NCBI GenBank assembly: GCA_021795465.1
Contig: JAJYPK010000022.1
Span: 1-32,570 of the forward strand
DNA length: 32,570 nt
Source of the DNA: Bacillota bacterium
GTDB taxonomy: Bacteria > Bacillota > Sulfobacillia > Sulfobacillales > Sulfobacillaceae
Direction: 5' to 3'
This document shows positions 13,996 to 23,434 of the stretch, piece after piece. The first letter of the stretch is position 1, and each line of letters starts with the position of its first letter. Position numbers and translations under genes: made by a program. Under the pieces are notes generated by a model. The model was not told the origin of the DNA, ran no database searches, and worked only from the letters and a program-made list of their open reading frames with translations.

Positions 13996-15404
13996 CCGAG
14001 TTTAGACATACCGAGTTACACGTTTTGATCACCGGTCAAGATGTCTACCGGTGGCTCGGACGTGCCACCGAAGTCCTTCGACGCCACGTCGCAGAAATCA
14101 ACCAAATCAATGTATTTCCCGTGGCCGATGGGGATACAGGGTTTAACATGCTGGGAACCATGGAAGCTGCCTTAGGTGAAATTGAAGGAACCGCCAGCGG
14201 GCATTTAGGGAAGATCCTGGATTTAGCGGCCGCAGGTGCTGTCAAGGGGGCCCGTGGTAACTCGGGCACTATCCTCTCCCAAATCTTGGTTGGCTTGTCT
14301 CAATATGCGCAGGATAAACGTGCGTGGACACTAGAGGAATATCGTCAAGCGTGGAAAAATGCGTATGAGGTAGCGTATTCTAGCGTGTCTCAACCCGTCG
14401 AAGGTACCATATTGACGGTGGCGCGCGCCATTGCGTTGTATGCTACGGGTGATGACCGTGACACCGTGATCCGAAACATCACAGAGGCGGCCAAAACCGC
14501 TGTTATGGATACGCCGAAACTCCTACCGGCACTTCAGTCACGAGGGGTCGTGGATGCCGGAGCCGAAGGTCTTTATTTGATAGTGGCTGCTCTGTCCGAG
14601 TCCACGTTGGAGGTAGCTAAAGACATGGTGGGAGAGTGGCGCCAAGTGCCCCGCAACGTTGGCCCTGCGACCATTCCTTACCCCTATGATGTTGAAGCTT
14701 TATTGGCACCGTGGGCTTTTGAACTGTCCACCGAGATTTTGCGTCAAAAGCTTGGGGACTGGGGTGACTCTGTGGTTATCTCGGAAATGGGTGCATCGCT
14801 AAAGATTCATGTCCATACGAATGAGGCTCTAGGGCTAACGAGATTTCTATTCGAATTGGGACCTGTGGTACAAATGGAAATCCGGGATATGCGTCATCAA
14901 GAGCGCGAAACGATGACCGAACGGCGCTTCATGAAAATTGATGCTGCCTGGCTTTCTCTCCTGCCGATCGACGTCGAGCTTATTTACCCAGCACGTGGCG
15001 ACCAGTTGGAGGAATTTGTGTTTTGGGTTGGGGTCGACGCTCCCGTGGGGATCCCGTCGATTGACTCACCTTTTCTTGCGTGTCAATTGATGATGGACTA
15101 CGATGACGACAAATCATGGGAATCTAATGTGACCGATATGGTGCAGGCTTCCCACACTGCGATCACCCTGACCATATCGAGGGATCAGTATCGATATCGG
15201 GTGCAAGACTTGTCTCTCGTGAGTAGAAATCAAGTCGTCGCGGCAGTTAAGGAATTGATAGGACGACGCCGGATGGTGACGATGTATATTTCTCGGGCGG
15301 AATGGGATGGGGAGGCAGATTGGTGGCAGGCTCAGTTGGACGCGGAAGTGGTGGACGCGCCGAGCGTTCTCCAGCCGAACCACATCGAAATCGTGGCCCA
15401 ATAA
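13992..15404 (+). CDS. fakA: Fatty-acid kinase FakA-like (DhaL/DAK domain)
   Basis: FakA phosphorylates fatty acids held by a FakB binding protein, feeding exogenous fatty acids into phospholipids. The N-terminal DhaL-like domain (about 1-200) has INVFPVADGDTGFNML (Mg/ATP-binding Asp residues), KGARGNSGTILSQIL and GVVDAGAEGLYLI. The middle domain has WGDSVVISEMGASLKIHVHTNE with the HxH zinc ligands, but the usual YCTEF-type Cys ligand is absent (AFELSTEIL instead). The C-terminal part is short: 470 residues against about 550 in typical FakA. GTG 13992 overlaps the asp23 stop as GTGA. No fakB is in the window. The family call is firm; substrate is inferred. Confidence 0.88.
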   Translation: MTEFRHTELHVLITGQDVYRWLGRATEVLRRHVAEINQINVFPVADGDTGFNMLGTMEAALGEIEGTASGHLGKILDLAAAGAVKGARGNSGTILSQILVGLSQYAQDKRAWTLEEYRQAWKNAYEVAYSSVSQPVEGTILTVARAIALYATGDDRDTVIRNITEAAKTAVMDTPKLLPALQSRGVVDAGAEGLYLIVAALSESTLEVAKDMVGEWRQVPRNVGPATIPYPYDVEALLAPWAFELSTEILRQKLGDWGDSVVISEMGASLKIHVHTNEALGLTRFLFELGPVVQMEIRDMRHQERETMTERRFMKIDAAWLSLLPIDVELIYPARGDQLEEFVFWVGVDAPVGIPSIDSPFLACQLMMDYDDDKSWESNVTDMVQASHTAITLTISRDQYRYRVQDLSLVSRNQVVAAVKELIGRRRMVTMYISRAEWDGEADWWQAQLDAEVVDAPSVLQPNHIEIVAQ

Positions 15405-17443
15405 TCGCCCTGGCTGAACCTGTAACCCGTCTGGCCGGGATTGGAAACCGGACTCGGGAGGATTTGGAGAAGCTCGGGGTTATGACGCAAGGCGACCTGC
15501 TGTCGTTATGGCCGCGTAGACACGTGGATCGCACGATTATTACTCCTCTGTCTCGGGTACGGGCAGGAGCGGAGTACAGTATTATCGGAGTGGTAGAGAG
15601 AGCACAGTACGACCCCAAGCGCCAACTGCTACGGATTACAGTAACCGATGGACTGTACGAGTTATTTGTCACGTTTTTTCATGGTCGTTGGCTTGTGCAC
15701 CAACTACAACCGGGCACCCGTGTCGTCTTGCAAGGGCAAGTGGAGTATCGAGGGGCGCGGCTGGTCATGACCCATCCCAATCACCAAGTGTTGACGGCCA
15801 ACGAAGAACCCGAGACCGGTCTTATCCCCATTTATCCCCTAGCCGGGGACTTAAAACAACGGAAAATTCAGCAAATCATGAAAGACATCGTGCCCCGATT
15901 GGCGCCACAAGTAGCTGATCCGATACCAACAGCACTGGTAACTAGTGAGGGTTTGCTATCGCGGTCTGAAGCGTTATTGCATATTCACCATCCGCCAACC
16001 CAGGAGGCCTTTGATAGCGCACGCCGGCGGCTAGTGTTTGATGAATTCTTAAGGATTTCTCTGGCTGTCTTACGCCTTCATCAAGCTGATCGACAATACG
16101 AAGGGGTGTCTCAAGAGCCCGAAGGCCCCAAGTCGCGAGAATTTGTGGCACACTTGCCGTTTGATTTGACTGTAGGCCAACAGAGGGCTTGGGACGTATT
16201 GAAAGCTCATTTGGTGGCTAAGCGACCGATGTCATTATTGCTCCAAGGCGATGTAGGTTCGGGGAAGACCATTATCGCCGTGTTGGCGATGCTAGCAGCG
16301 GTTGATGCGGGACACCAGGCTGCGTTTATGGCTCCTACGGAATTGCTAGCAGAACAACAATGGCAGGTGCTAAGAGCATGGTTGGAACCATCCGGTCTTC
16401 GTGTAGGGTTATTGACGGGCCATGATCCCAGTGAGGCGACAAGGATTCGCCAGGATCTTAGCTCTGGGACGTTAAAGTTGGTGGTTGGCACGCAAGCCTT
16501 GGTTTCACCGTCTGTTCAATTTCACCAACTAGGTTTGGTGGTCATTGACGAACAGCATCGCTTTGGCGTGCGTCAACGGGCTCACTTAGCCCAGAAAGGC
16601 TTTTTCCCGGACTTGTTGGTGATGACGGCTACCCCTATCCCCAGAACTCTGGCCTTGACAATCTATGGCGATTTAGACATTGCAGAAATTGAGGGGTTGC
16701 CCCAAGGTCGCCAACCCATTGCGACGCGGCATCTTTCCTATGCACAGCGCAGGGAAGCCTATGAAACCGTACGCCAAGCGGTGCGCCGGGGTGAACAGGC
16801 GTACGTGGTGTGCCCTTTGGTGCACGAGAATGAGGAATCCGATCTCACTGCCGCCACGGCTTTAGCCGAAGGCATGCGGCAAGTTTCCGGCTGGCGCATC
16901 GGTTTGGTTCATGGACAGTTGTCGGCCAAGGAAAAAACCGAGGTCATGGAGCAATATCGCAATCGCCAGCTCGATGTCTTAGTCGCGACCACTATCATAG
17001 AAGTTGGGGTCGATGTCCCCAACGCCACAGTCATGGTAATTGAAGAAGCTGATCGCTTCGGTTTGGCTCAATTGCATCAATTACGCGGACGGGTAGGTCG
17101 GGGAACCAAGCCCGCGAGTTGCTTTTTGTTGGCGGATCCCAAAACCGATGAAGCCAAAAGCCGTATGGAGGCGATGGTCAAATGGACGGATGGGCTCAAA
17201 CTGGCGGAAGAAGATCTAAAAATTCGGGGACCCGGACAAATTCTCGGCCGACAGCAACATGGGTTGAGTGGGTTTGAACTGGCCGATCCGGTTGCCGATT
17301 TGGCCATGCTCGAGCATGTACGAGAAGTCGCTAGAGACTTACTCCGGCGTGACCCCGATTTGGCCGAGGCGGACCATGAACTTCTCCGCCATTGGGTTGA
17401 CGAGGCAATGCACCATGGGGAACTAGGACAATTATTGCACTAG
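15323..17443 (+). CDS. recG: ATP-dependent DNA helicase RecG
   Basis: RecG remodels stalled replication forks and branch-migrates recombination junctions. The product has the wedge/OB domain (about 30-260, with VTRLAGIGNRTREDLEKLG and LLSLWPRRHVDRT). Helicase motifs follow: GDVGSGKT (from about 309), DEQH (from about 409), TATPIPRTLALTIYGDLD, TTIIEVGVDVPNATVMVIEEADRFGLAQLHQLRGRVGRG in two parts, and the RecG-specific GPGQILGRQQHG. The start is uncertain. The family N-terminus would lie near position 15410, but no ATG, GTG or TTG is in frame there. The best choices are GTG 15323 or TTG 15320, with GGGGAGG at 15308-15314 upstream; ATG 15302 is also possible. All overlap fakA by 80-100 bases and add about 30 residues. 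Confidence 0.94.
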   Translation: MAGSVGRGSGGRAERSPAEPHRNRGPIIALAEPVTRLAGIGNRTREDLEKLGVMTQGDLLSLWPRRHVDRTIITPLSRVRAGAEYSIIGVVERAQYDPKRQLLRITVTDGLYELFVTFFHGRWLVHQLQPGTRVVLQGQVEYRGARLVMTHPNHQVLTANEEPETGLIPIYPLAGDLKQRKIQQIMKDIVPRLAPQVADPIPTALVTSEGLLSRSEALLHIHHPPTQEAFDSARRRLVFDEFLRISLAVLRLHQADRQYEGVSQEPEGPKSREFVAHLPFDLTVGQQRAWDVLKAHLVAKRPMSLLLQGDVGSGKTIIAVLAMLAAVDAGHQAAFMAPTELLAEQQWQVLRAWLEPSGLRVGLLTGHDPSEATRIRQDLSSGTLKLVVGTQALVSPSVQFHQLGLVVIDEQHRFGVRQRAHLAQKGFFPDLLVMTATPIPRTLALTIYGDLDIAEIEGLPQGRQPIATRHLSYAQRREAYETVRQAVRRGEQAYVVCPLVHENEESDLTAATALAEGMRQVSGWRIGLVHGQLSAKEKTEVMEQYRNRQLDVLVATTIIEVGVDVPNATVMVIEEADRFGLAQLHQLRGRVGRGTKPASCFLLADPKTDEAKSRMEAMVKWTDGLKLAEEDLKIRGPGQILGRQQHGLSGFELADPVADLAMLEHVREVARDLLRRDPDLAEADHELLRHWVDEAMHHGELGQLLH

Positions 17444-17446
17444 GAT

Positions 17447-17470
17447 TTGGGTCAACTGTTCAGTTCCCAA
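17447..17470 (+). other. Hairpin between recG and the trp promoter
   Basis: TTGGG (17447-17451) plus AACTG (17454-17458) pair with CAGTT plus CCCAA (17461-17470), leaving a two-base bulge and a very tight loop. It lies 3 bases after recG and 4 bases before the -35 of the trp promoter. There is no U-tract, so efficient intrinsic termination is doubtful. It may be a 3'-end stabiliser or an operator. Confidence 0.45.
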
Positions 17471-17474
17471 GGCA

Positions 17475-17503
17475 TTGACATGCCGCCTAGCATGAATTAT
17501 AGT
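17475..17503 (+). promoter_or_regulatory. Sigma-A promoter of the trp operon
   Basis: TTGACA (17475-17480), a 17-base spacer, then TATAGT (17498-17503) give a near-consensus promoter. Transcription would begin at about 17510, immediately before the T-box leader. Confidence 0.75.
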
Positions 17504-17509
17504 GGCTTC

Positions 17510-17785
17510 AATTGAATGCAACTGCGATGAGTGGGAAGAGTAGCATTGTAAAGTCTCCCCAGCGAGCCGATGGCGGTGAAAGATCGGCGTGACTGACCAA
17601 TGGGAATGGGCCCATGAGCTGCCAACCGAAATTTGAGTAGGCTTGGCCGGATTCTTCCACCGTTACTCAGGAAGACAATATCGGATTCGTCCTGTATTGT
17701 ATAAGAGAGACTCGATAGAGTCTAATCAGGGTGGTACCGCGGAGTAGCCTTCGTCCCTAGGTGGGAGGAAGGTATTTTTATTTTT
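17510..17785 (+). promoter_or_regulatory. T-box riboswitch, probable tRNA-Trp (UGG) type, with terminator
   Basis: T-box leaders bind an uncharged tRNA and then prevent premature termination. Stem I elements are visible: GATGAGTGGGAAGAGTAG near 17527, AGCGAGCCGATGGCGGTGAAAG (conserved AG-rich bulge and GGUG loop) near 17560-17582, and a specifier loop reading GAA-TGG-GCC, with TGG (Trp) at 17607-17609. The T-box itself is AGGGTGGTACCGCGG (17728-17742). A small hairpin AGACTC/GAGTCT (about 17708-17723) precedes it. The specifier agrees with the downstream trp operon. The competing terminator is listed separately. Confidence 0.9.
17748..17785 (+). terminator. Intrinsic terminator of the trp T-box
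   Basis: CCTTC (17748-17752) pairs with GAAGG (17768-17772), and TCCC with GGGA lies inside with a 5-base loop. A U-tract TATTTTTATTTTT follows (17773-17785). Its 5' strand (TTCGTCCCT) is the part that pairs with the T-box in the antiterminator. trpE begins 13 bases later. Confidence 0.85.
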
Positions 17786-17798
17786 GCGGAGGGAAATC

Positions 17799-19247
17799 AT
17801 GGGATTTTTTGAGGCCAATAGCGGTATGGAAGTTTGGGGTGATGATGCCAGTGCTTATGTGGCGGTCGCCCAACGCTATATCATTGATCAGATCACACCA
17901 ATCTCGGCGTTTTTGCGGTTGCGTCCCTTCGGGGCGCACACCTTATTAGAAAGTGTTGAAGGCGATGAAAAGATTGCCCGCTTTTCGTTCATTGGCATTG
18001 GCGAATGGGCACGATTATTAGAAGCGGATGGGAAAGCCGTTCTGGTGGGCCCACATGGGACTCAAGTGGACGATGATCCGTTGAGGCTTTTGCGGGAACA
18101 GGCTGCACGTCAAAGGATTGCTATTCCAGACCATGTTGAGTTGCCATTTTGTGGCGGGGCAATAGGGTATTTTGGTTATGAATGGGTCCGTCGACTAGAG
18201 AAACTTCCGAAACGTCACTCCAAGCAAGGACCGGATTGGGAGTGGGTGTGGCCTAAAGCGGTGATCGCGTTTGATCATGCTCGTCATCTGCTTACCGTGA
18301 TTGTTGAGACGCCACGAGAACAAGTTGATCAAGCCAAGACTCGTTTGCAATTGTTGGTGGATGCAATGCGCCAGCCGCTAATGTTGGCAGAGCCTCGCGT
18401 GCAGCGTGTAGGACCGGTGGTACCTAATCTCGATCGGGATCACTATGACCAAATGATTTTTCGTGCCAAGGAACACATTGTCGCGGGAGACATTTTTCAG
18501 GTGGTCCTATCCCAAAGCCTGTCGACCGATATTGCCGGAGATCCTTTTAGTCTCTATAGAAAATTGCGACATATTAACCCCTCACCGTATTTGTTTTATT
18601 TCGAAACACCGCGTAGAACGTTGGTGGGAGCGTCACCGGAAGCTTTGATTCGAGTCAAGGGTGGGGTAATCAGTAATCGACCGATTGCGGGGACTAGACC
18701 GCGTGGCAAGTCGGTCCAGGAAGACCAAATGCTCTGGGAGGAATTAATCCACGATGCCAAAGAACGTGCGGAACACGTGATGTTAGTGGATCTCGCGCGC
18801 AACGATTTGGGTCGCGTCTCGGAGTACGGAAGCATTACGGTCACCGAATTTATGCAACAAGAACGCTACTCACACGTGATGCACATTGTTTCGGAGGTCC
18901 AAGGGAACTTGACGCCGCAATTTGATGCCCTAGATGCCCTGGCCGCATCGTTTCCTGCTGGCACCTTGACCGGAGCGCCTAAAATCCGGGCTATGGAGTT
19001 GATTGAAGCCATAGAACCTAGTGCTCGGGGCACCTATGGCGGCGTTGTGGGCTACTTGGCACACTCGGGCGATCTTGATACCTGCATCACGATTCGAACT
19101 TTAGATATCAGAGGGGAGCATGTCGTTGTCCAAGCGGGCGGCGGTATTGTGGCTGATTCCGATGTCGATCGGGAATATCAGGAATCCCTAAACAAGGCCA
19201 GCGCAGCGCTGTCGGTCTTGGAATCCGGCGAGGAGGAATGGCTGTGA
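17799..19247 (+). CDS. trpE: Anthranilate synthase component I
   Basis: TrpE converts chorismate plus ammonia (from TrpG) to anthranilate, the committed step to tryptophan, and is feedback-inhibited by tryptophan. The 482-residue product has an N-terminal domain with the LLES element that contributes to the Trp site. The chorismate-binding core shows GDIFQVVLSQ, GASPEALIRVKGG, IAGTRPRG, HVMLVDLARNDLGRV, FPAGTLTGAPKIRAMELI and YGGVVGYL. ATG 17799 is chosen over TTG 17784 because GCGGAGGG lies just before it and the TTG lies in the terminator U-tract. It is the first gene behind the Trp T-box; its stop overlaps trpG (GTGA). Confidence 0.95.
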   Translation: MGFFEANSGMEVWGDDASAYVAVAQRYIIDQITPISAFLRLRPFGAHTLLESVEGDEKIARFSFIGIGEWARLLEADGKAVLVGPHGTQVDDDPLRLLREQAARQRIAIPDHVELPFCGGAIGYFGYEWVRRLEKLPKRHSKQGPDWEWVWPKAVIAFDHARHLLTVIVETPREQVDQAKTRLQLLVDAMRQPLMLAEPRVQRVGPVVPNLDRDHYDQMIFRAKEHIVAGDIFQVVLSQSLSTDIAGDPFSLYRKLRHINPSPYLFYFETPRRTLVGASPEALIRVKGGVISNRPIAGTRPRGKSVQEDQMLWEELIHDAKERAEHVMLVDLARNDLGRVSEYGSITVTEFMQQERYSHVMHIVSEVQGNLTPQFDALDALAASFPAGTLTGAPKIRAMELIEAIEPSARGTYGGVVGYLAHSGDLDTCITIRTLDIRGEHVVVQAGGGIVADSDVDREYQESLNKASAALSVLESGEEEWL

Positions 19248-19840
19248 TTCTCGTCATCGATAACTACGATTCATTTACGTTTAACTTGGTGCAATATCTT
19301 GGAATCTTGGACCAATCCGTCGAGGTGGTGAGAAACGATGAAGTCACGACCGATCAAGTCATAACCCTGGAACCACAGCAAATTGTCATTTCTCCGGGAC
19401 CGGGCCGACCTGAGGATGCAGGAATCATCGTCGATCTCATTCACCGCGTAGGTCCTGAAATTCCTCTGTTAGGCGTGTGTCTTGGCCATCAAGCGATTGC
19501 CGTCGCGTACGGCGGCCGTGTAGTTCCCGCGGTGCGGCTGATGCATGGCAAAGAGGATCACATTCGTCACGATGGAAGCGGTATCTTAAGGGACATTCCT
19601 CAAAACTTTTTGGCTGGCCGCTATCACTCGCTCGCCATTGAAGTGGATCCGAAAGGTCCTTTAGAAGTGGCTGCAAAGAGTGATGACGGGACCATCATGG
19701 CCGTATCTCATCGACAGTTTCCGGTCTATGGAATTCAGTTCCATCCGGAATCGATCTTGACACCGGACGGCATGCAAATCCTTCGAAATTTTGTAGCCCT
19801 GCCTAGCCCACAATGGGCGCGGGACCGAAACATTTCATAA
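19244..19840 (+). CDS. trpG: Anthranilate synthase component II (glutamine amidotransferase)
   Basis: TrpG releases ammonia from glutamine for TrpE. It is a class-I amidotransferase of 198 residues with oxyanion ISPGPGRPEDAG, nucleophile Cys in LLGVCLGHQAIA, and the His-Glu pair in GIQFHPESILT. GTG 19244 gives the standard N-terminus MILVIDNYDSFTFNLVQYL, has AGGAGG 7 bases upstream and overlaps the trpE TGA as GTGA. ATG 19238 would sit one base from the ribosome binding site. Whether it also serves aminodeoxychorismate synthase (PabA role) cannot be told from this window. Confidence 0.94.
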   Translation: MILVIDNYDSFTFNLVQYLGILDQSVEVVRNDEVTTDQVITLEPQQIVISPGPGRPEDAGIIVDLIHRVGPEIPLLGVCLGHQAIAVAYGGRVVPAVRLMHGKEDHIRHDGSGILRDIPQNFLAGRYHSLAIEVDPKGPLEVAAKSDDGTIMAVSHRQFPVYGIQFHPESILTPDGMQILRNFVALPSPQWARDRNIS

Positions 19841-19869
19841 ACCTGGGATAGAGAGCGGGGAGGTCGCCA

Positions 19870-20901
19870 ATGATTGACCAAAACGAGGTGGATTTGCAAA
19901 ACCTCAGCGAGGGACATCGCCTGGGGGAGTCGGACGCATATCGCTTAATGGATGCCATTATGAGTGGGTCAGTAAGCACGGTGAAACTTGCAGGAATACT
20001 TATGGCACTCCGGGTGCGCGGTGAAACGATTGATGAGTTAACAGGCTTTGCCCGCGCCATGAGGGATCATGCGGTGAAAGTTCCTGTGAATCGGCGTCCC
20101 GTCCTGGATACCTGTGGTACCGGGGGGGATCGGTCGTATTCCTTTAATGTCTCCACCGTGTCAGCCTTGGTGGTGGCAGGCGCCGGGGTCGCCGTGGCGA
20201 AACATGGGAATCGATCAGCGACCTCCAAAAGCGGTAGTGCCGACCTTTTGGAAGCATTAGGGGTCCCCATTAGTCAAGGGCCCGAGGTCGTTGCACGGAT
20301 GATCGATGAGGTGGGATTTGGGTTCTTGTTTGCCCAACAGGTTCATACATCGATGCGTCATGCTGCTGAGACGAGGAGGGAACTCGGGGTACGCACGGTA
20401 TTTAATGTACTAGGCCCTCTCACCAACCCGGTCAATCCCGAACGTCAGTTGTTAGGGGTGTTCAGCCGCGAGTGGGTGAAGCCGATGACCGAGGTGTTAG
20501 CTCGGTTGGGTACGGATCAGGCGCTGGTCGTCCATGGCGACGGAGGTCTGGATGAAGTGTCCTTATCGGGCCCAACCCAATATGGCCGAGTCGATCGCGG
20601 AGCCGTCACGTACGGAACTTTGGATCCTGGGGATTTGGGGCTGCCTCGATATCCCAAAGCGGCGATTGTCGGTGGAGATCCAACGACTAATGCCAAGATT
20701 TGTTTAGAGGTTCTCAAAGGAGCCCCGAGCCCCTATCTGGATATGGTATTGGCTAACGCGGGAGTCGCCTTGTTTGTAGCGCGCGCCACCGATAAGCTAT
20801 CCGAAGGAGTGGCACTGGCTCGAGAATCGATCAAATCAGGTCGCGCCCAACGGGTATTACATCGTTTAATCACCGAACCCGTTCAATTCGAAGCAAAGTA
20901 A
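19870..20901 (+). CDS. trpD: Anthranilate phosphoribosyltransferase
   Basis: TrpD joins anthranilate and phosphoribosyl pyrophosphate. The 343-residue product has the PRPP/Mg signature DTCGTGGDRSYSFNVST, KHGNRSATSKSGSADLLEALG (anthranilate-channel region), NVLGPLTNP and VHGDGGLDEVS. ATG 19870 has GGGGAGG upstream and lies 29 bases after trpG. The N-terminal helical region GEVDLQNLSEGHRLGESDAY-type is slightly longer than in many homologues but otherwise ordinary. Confidence 0.95.
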   Translation: MIDQNEVDLQNLSEGHRLGESDAYRLMDAIMSGSVSTVKLAGILMALRVRGETIDELTGFARAMRDHAVKVPVNRRPVLDTCGTGGDRSYSFNVSTVSALVVAGAGVAVAKHGNRSATSKSGSADLLEALGVPISQGPEVVARMIDEVGFGFLFAQQVHTSMRHAAETRRELGVRTVFNVLGPLTNPVNPERQLLGVFSREWVKPMTEVLARLGTDQALVVHGDGGLDEVSLSGPTQYGRVDRGAVTYGTLDPGDLGLPRYPKAAIVGGDPTTNAKICLEVLKGAPSPYLDMVLANAGVALFVARATDKLSEGVALARESIKSGRAQRVLHRLITEPVQFEAK

Positions 20902-20922
20902 AAAAGGAGCTGGCAGAATTCC

Positions 20923-21699
20923 ATGTTCTTAGAAGACATTGTGAGCGCGGTGGACGAACGCGTCAAGCGCCTGCAACCGGTAGAGGCCTATCTTGTCAAC
21001 CAGGCCCAGGCAATGCCGCCGGTGAGGTCATTGTCGGCAGCATTGCGGTCATACGACACCGGAATGCGGATCATTGCGGAGTGTAAGCATCGGTCTCCCT
21101 CGAAAGGATGGTTGACGGAGTCCTATGATCCGACAGGTCAAGCGCGGTTCTATCAAGAGAGTGGCGCGGTTGCGATCTCGGTGCTGACCGAACCCCAATT
21201 CTTTGCAGGAGAGCTTGAACATCTGATGGCTGTGCGGGAAGCCGTGGGAGTGCCAGTGCTCCGTAAGGATTTCATTCGAGATCCCGTACAACTTTATCAA
21301 AGCCGGGCAGCAGGGGCCGATGCGGTCCTCCTGATTGTTCGCATCATTGATGATCCGAGTAGGCTCCGGGATCTGTGGCAAACCGCGTCGGCGCTCGGAT
21401 TGGAGGCAGTCGTGGAAGTACACGCGACCGCGGAAGTGGACAGAGCCCTTGAAATTGGCGCGCACATTGTCGGCGTCAATAACCGGGATTTGGATAGCTT
21501 TGAGACCAGGCTGGAACTATCCCGCGAAGTCGCCCAAATGTTACCGTCCTCCATTCTTAAGGTGACGGAGAGTGGGATTCGCTCGATTCAAGATGCCCGT
21601 GATCTTGCGGCACTAGGTTACCATGCAGCGCTAATTGGCGAGACCTTGATGCGGGGAGGCTTGTCATTACAGGAGCTAACCCATGCCGCTTACCGTTAA
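20923..21699 (+). CDS. trpC: Indole-3-glycerol phosphate synthase
   Basis: TrpC closes the indole ring by decarboxylating CdRP. The 258-residue (beta/alpha)8 barrel shows ECKHRSPSKGW (catalytic Glu, Lys), VLTEPQFFAGELEHL, VPVLRKDFIRDPVQLYQS (catalytic Lys), VGVNNRDLDSF and VTESGIRS (phosphate binding). ATG 20923 follows AAAAAGGAGC, 21 bases after trpD. The 3' end overlaps trpF by 17 bases. Confidence 0.95.
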   Translation: MFLEDIVSAVDERVKRLQPVEAYLVNQAQAMPPVRSLSAALRSYDTGMRIIAECKHRSPSKGWLTESYDPTGQARFYQESGAVAISVLTEPQFFAGELEHLMAVREAVGVPVLRKDFIRDPVQLYQSRAAGADAVLLIVRIIDDPSRLRDLWQTASALGLEAVVEVHATAEVDRALEIGAHIVGVNNRDLDSFETRLELSREVAQMLPSSILKVTESGIRSIQDARDLAALGYHAALIGETLMRGGLSLQELTHAAYR

Positions 21700-22243
21700 A
21701 ATTTGTGGGATCCAGGACCCTGGCATGGCGGACTGGAGTTTTTCTCAAGGAGCGGATTTCGTAGGTTTGGTGTTGGCCCCGAGTCGTCGACAACTGACCC
21801 TCGAACAAGCTAAAGCCATTGTCACTAAGGTTCCTGGGCGCTATGTCGCTGTCGTTTGGAGCCCGGGGCCAACGGAATTCGAAGAAATTCTTTCAGATCT
21901 TGGGGTGGCGGCGATCCAACACCATGGCCGACCGCAATTCGATTGGATTGAGAAAACTAGAGCGAGCAATCGTATTGCCATTGCGACAGAATTGGATCCT
22001 ATGGCCGATATTGTTTTGCTGGATGGCCGAGAACCTGGCAGTGGGCAAACCCGAATTTGGGAAAGGCCACCATGGCATCGTCCTTTATGGTTAGCCGGAG
22101 GGCTTACTCCTCAGAACGTGGGAGCTCTCGTGCATGACCTTCATCCCGAGGGTGTAGATGTGTCGTCCGGCGTGGAACGAGACGGTATGAAGAACCGAGA
22201 GCTCATTAGTCAGTTTGTAAGGGAGGCAAAACAATGGCCATGA
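21683..22243 (+). CDS. trpF: Phosphoribosylanthranilate isomerase
   Basis: TrpF performs the Amadori rearrangement of PRA to CdRP. The 186-residue product has the catalytic Cys in KICGI (residue 8), [11 protein letters not shown], the general-acid Asp in [23 protein letters not shown] and GVDVSSGVE. It is at the short end of the family range (about 190-210 residues). ATG 21683 lies inside the end of trpC with AGGAG at 21671-21675, so trpC and trpF are translationally coupled. Confidence 0.93.
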   Translation: MPLTVKICGIQDPGMADWSFSQGADFVGLVLAPSRRQLTLEQAKAIVTKVPGRYVAVVWSPGPTEFEEILSDLGVAAIQHHGRPQFDWIEKTRASNRIAIATELDPMADIVLLDGREPGSGQTRIWERPPWHRPLWLAGGLTPQNVGALVHDLHPEGVDVSSGVERDGMKNRELISQFVREAKQWP

Positions 22244-23430
22244 TGAAATCGGTACCTGATGCGCGTGGTCGATTTGGCCCATTCGGGGGACAATATGTGC
22301 CAGAAACCCTGATGCCGGTACTCGATTCGCTCACCGCGGCGTATCGCGAAGCCAAGGTGGACCGCACGTTTCATCAAGAGTGGATGGGATTACTCAAGGA
22401 ATATGTGGGGCGCCCTACGGCATTGCGCCAGGCCTTTCGCCTATCCGAACAACTGGGATTTGCGGTATATCTGAAGCGTGAAGATCTTAATCATACCGGT
22501 GCCCACAAAATTAATAACACGATGGGGCAAGTCCTGTTAGCCAAACGGATGGGGAAGCACCGCATCATCGCAGAAACTGGGGCGGGACAACATGGGGTGG
22601 CGACCGCGACGGCTGCGGCCTTGTTTGGTTTGCATGCGGAGATCTACATGGGTGAAGAAGACGTAAAACGTCAGGCCTTAAATGTGTATCGGATGAAACT
22701 CATGGGTGCCGAGGTCCATACGGTGCATTCGGGTACGCGAACCCTTAAAGATGCGACCAATGAGGCAATACGGGACTGGGTGACCAACGTACGAGATACG
22801 TTTTATGTCATTGGATCCGTCGTCGGCCCTCACCCTTATCCGATGATGGTCCGAGATTTTCAATCGATTATTGGGAAAGAGGCGCGACGGCAGTTCCGTC
22901 AATTGACCGATGGACTTCCGAGTCACATCGTGGCGCCGGTTGGCGGAGGTTCCAACGCGATGGGGATCTTCTATGCGTTTCGCAATGACCCGGTATCCTT
23001 AGTCGGAATCGAAGCGGCAGGAGACGGGGTGGACACCGGCCGCCATGCGGCGACGATTACAAAGGCCGAACGCGGTATATTGCACGGGAGTCTTAGTTAT
23101 CTATTACAAGACGAAGATGGACAAATCCAACCTGCCCACTCTATTTCCGCCGGCCTCGACTACCCAGGCGTGGGACCTGAGCACGCCTATTTCCATGATC
23201 TTGGGCGAGCACGCTACGAATCCATCACGGACCGACAGGCGCTTTTGGCATTTCACCAGTTAGCGGAATGGGAGGGGATTATTCCCGCCCTAGAAAGTGC
23301 CCACGCTGTCGCCTGGGTTATTCAAGAGCGTGAAGCACTGCAACGACTTGACGCGAAGGTCTTGATTAATTTGTCGGGGCGTGGCGACAAAGATGTGGAT
23401 GCGGTAGCGGCTTACGAGGAGGGGATTTAG
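22234..23430 (+). CDS. trpB: Tryptophan synthase beta chain
   Basis: TrpB is the PLP enzyme that condenses indole with serine. The 398-residue product shows [19 protein letters not shown], the PLP lysine in [33 protein letters not shown] (phosphate loop) and NLSGRGDKD. It is the standard TrpB1 type that partners with TrpA, which follows. ATG 22234 overlaps the trpF end and is preceded by GGGAGG; ATG 22240 is possible. Confidence 0.96.
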   Translation: MAMMKSVPDARGRFGPFGGQYVPETLMPVLDSLTAAYREAKVDRTFHQEWMGLLKEYVGRPTALRQAFRLSEQLGFAVYLKREDLNHTGAHKINNTMGQVLLAKRMGKHRIIAETGAGQHGVATATAAALFGLHAEIYMGEEDVKRQALNVYRMKLMGAEVHTVHSGTRTLKDATNEAIRDWVTNVRDTFYVIGSVVGPHPYPMMVRDFQSIIGKEARRQFRQLTDGLPSHIVAPVGGGSNAMGIFYAFRNDPVSLVGIEAAGDGVDTGRHAATITKAERGILHGSLSYLLQDEDGQIQPAHSISAGLDYPGVGPEHAYFHDLGRARYESITDRQALLAFHQLAEWEGIIPALESAHAVAWVIQEREALQRLDAKVLINLSGRGDKDVDAVAAYEEGI

Positions 23431-23434
23431 GGAT

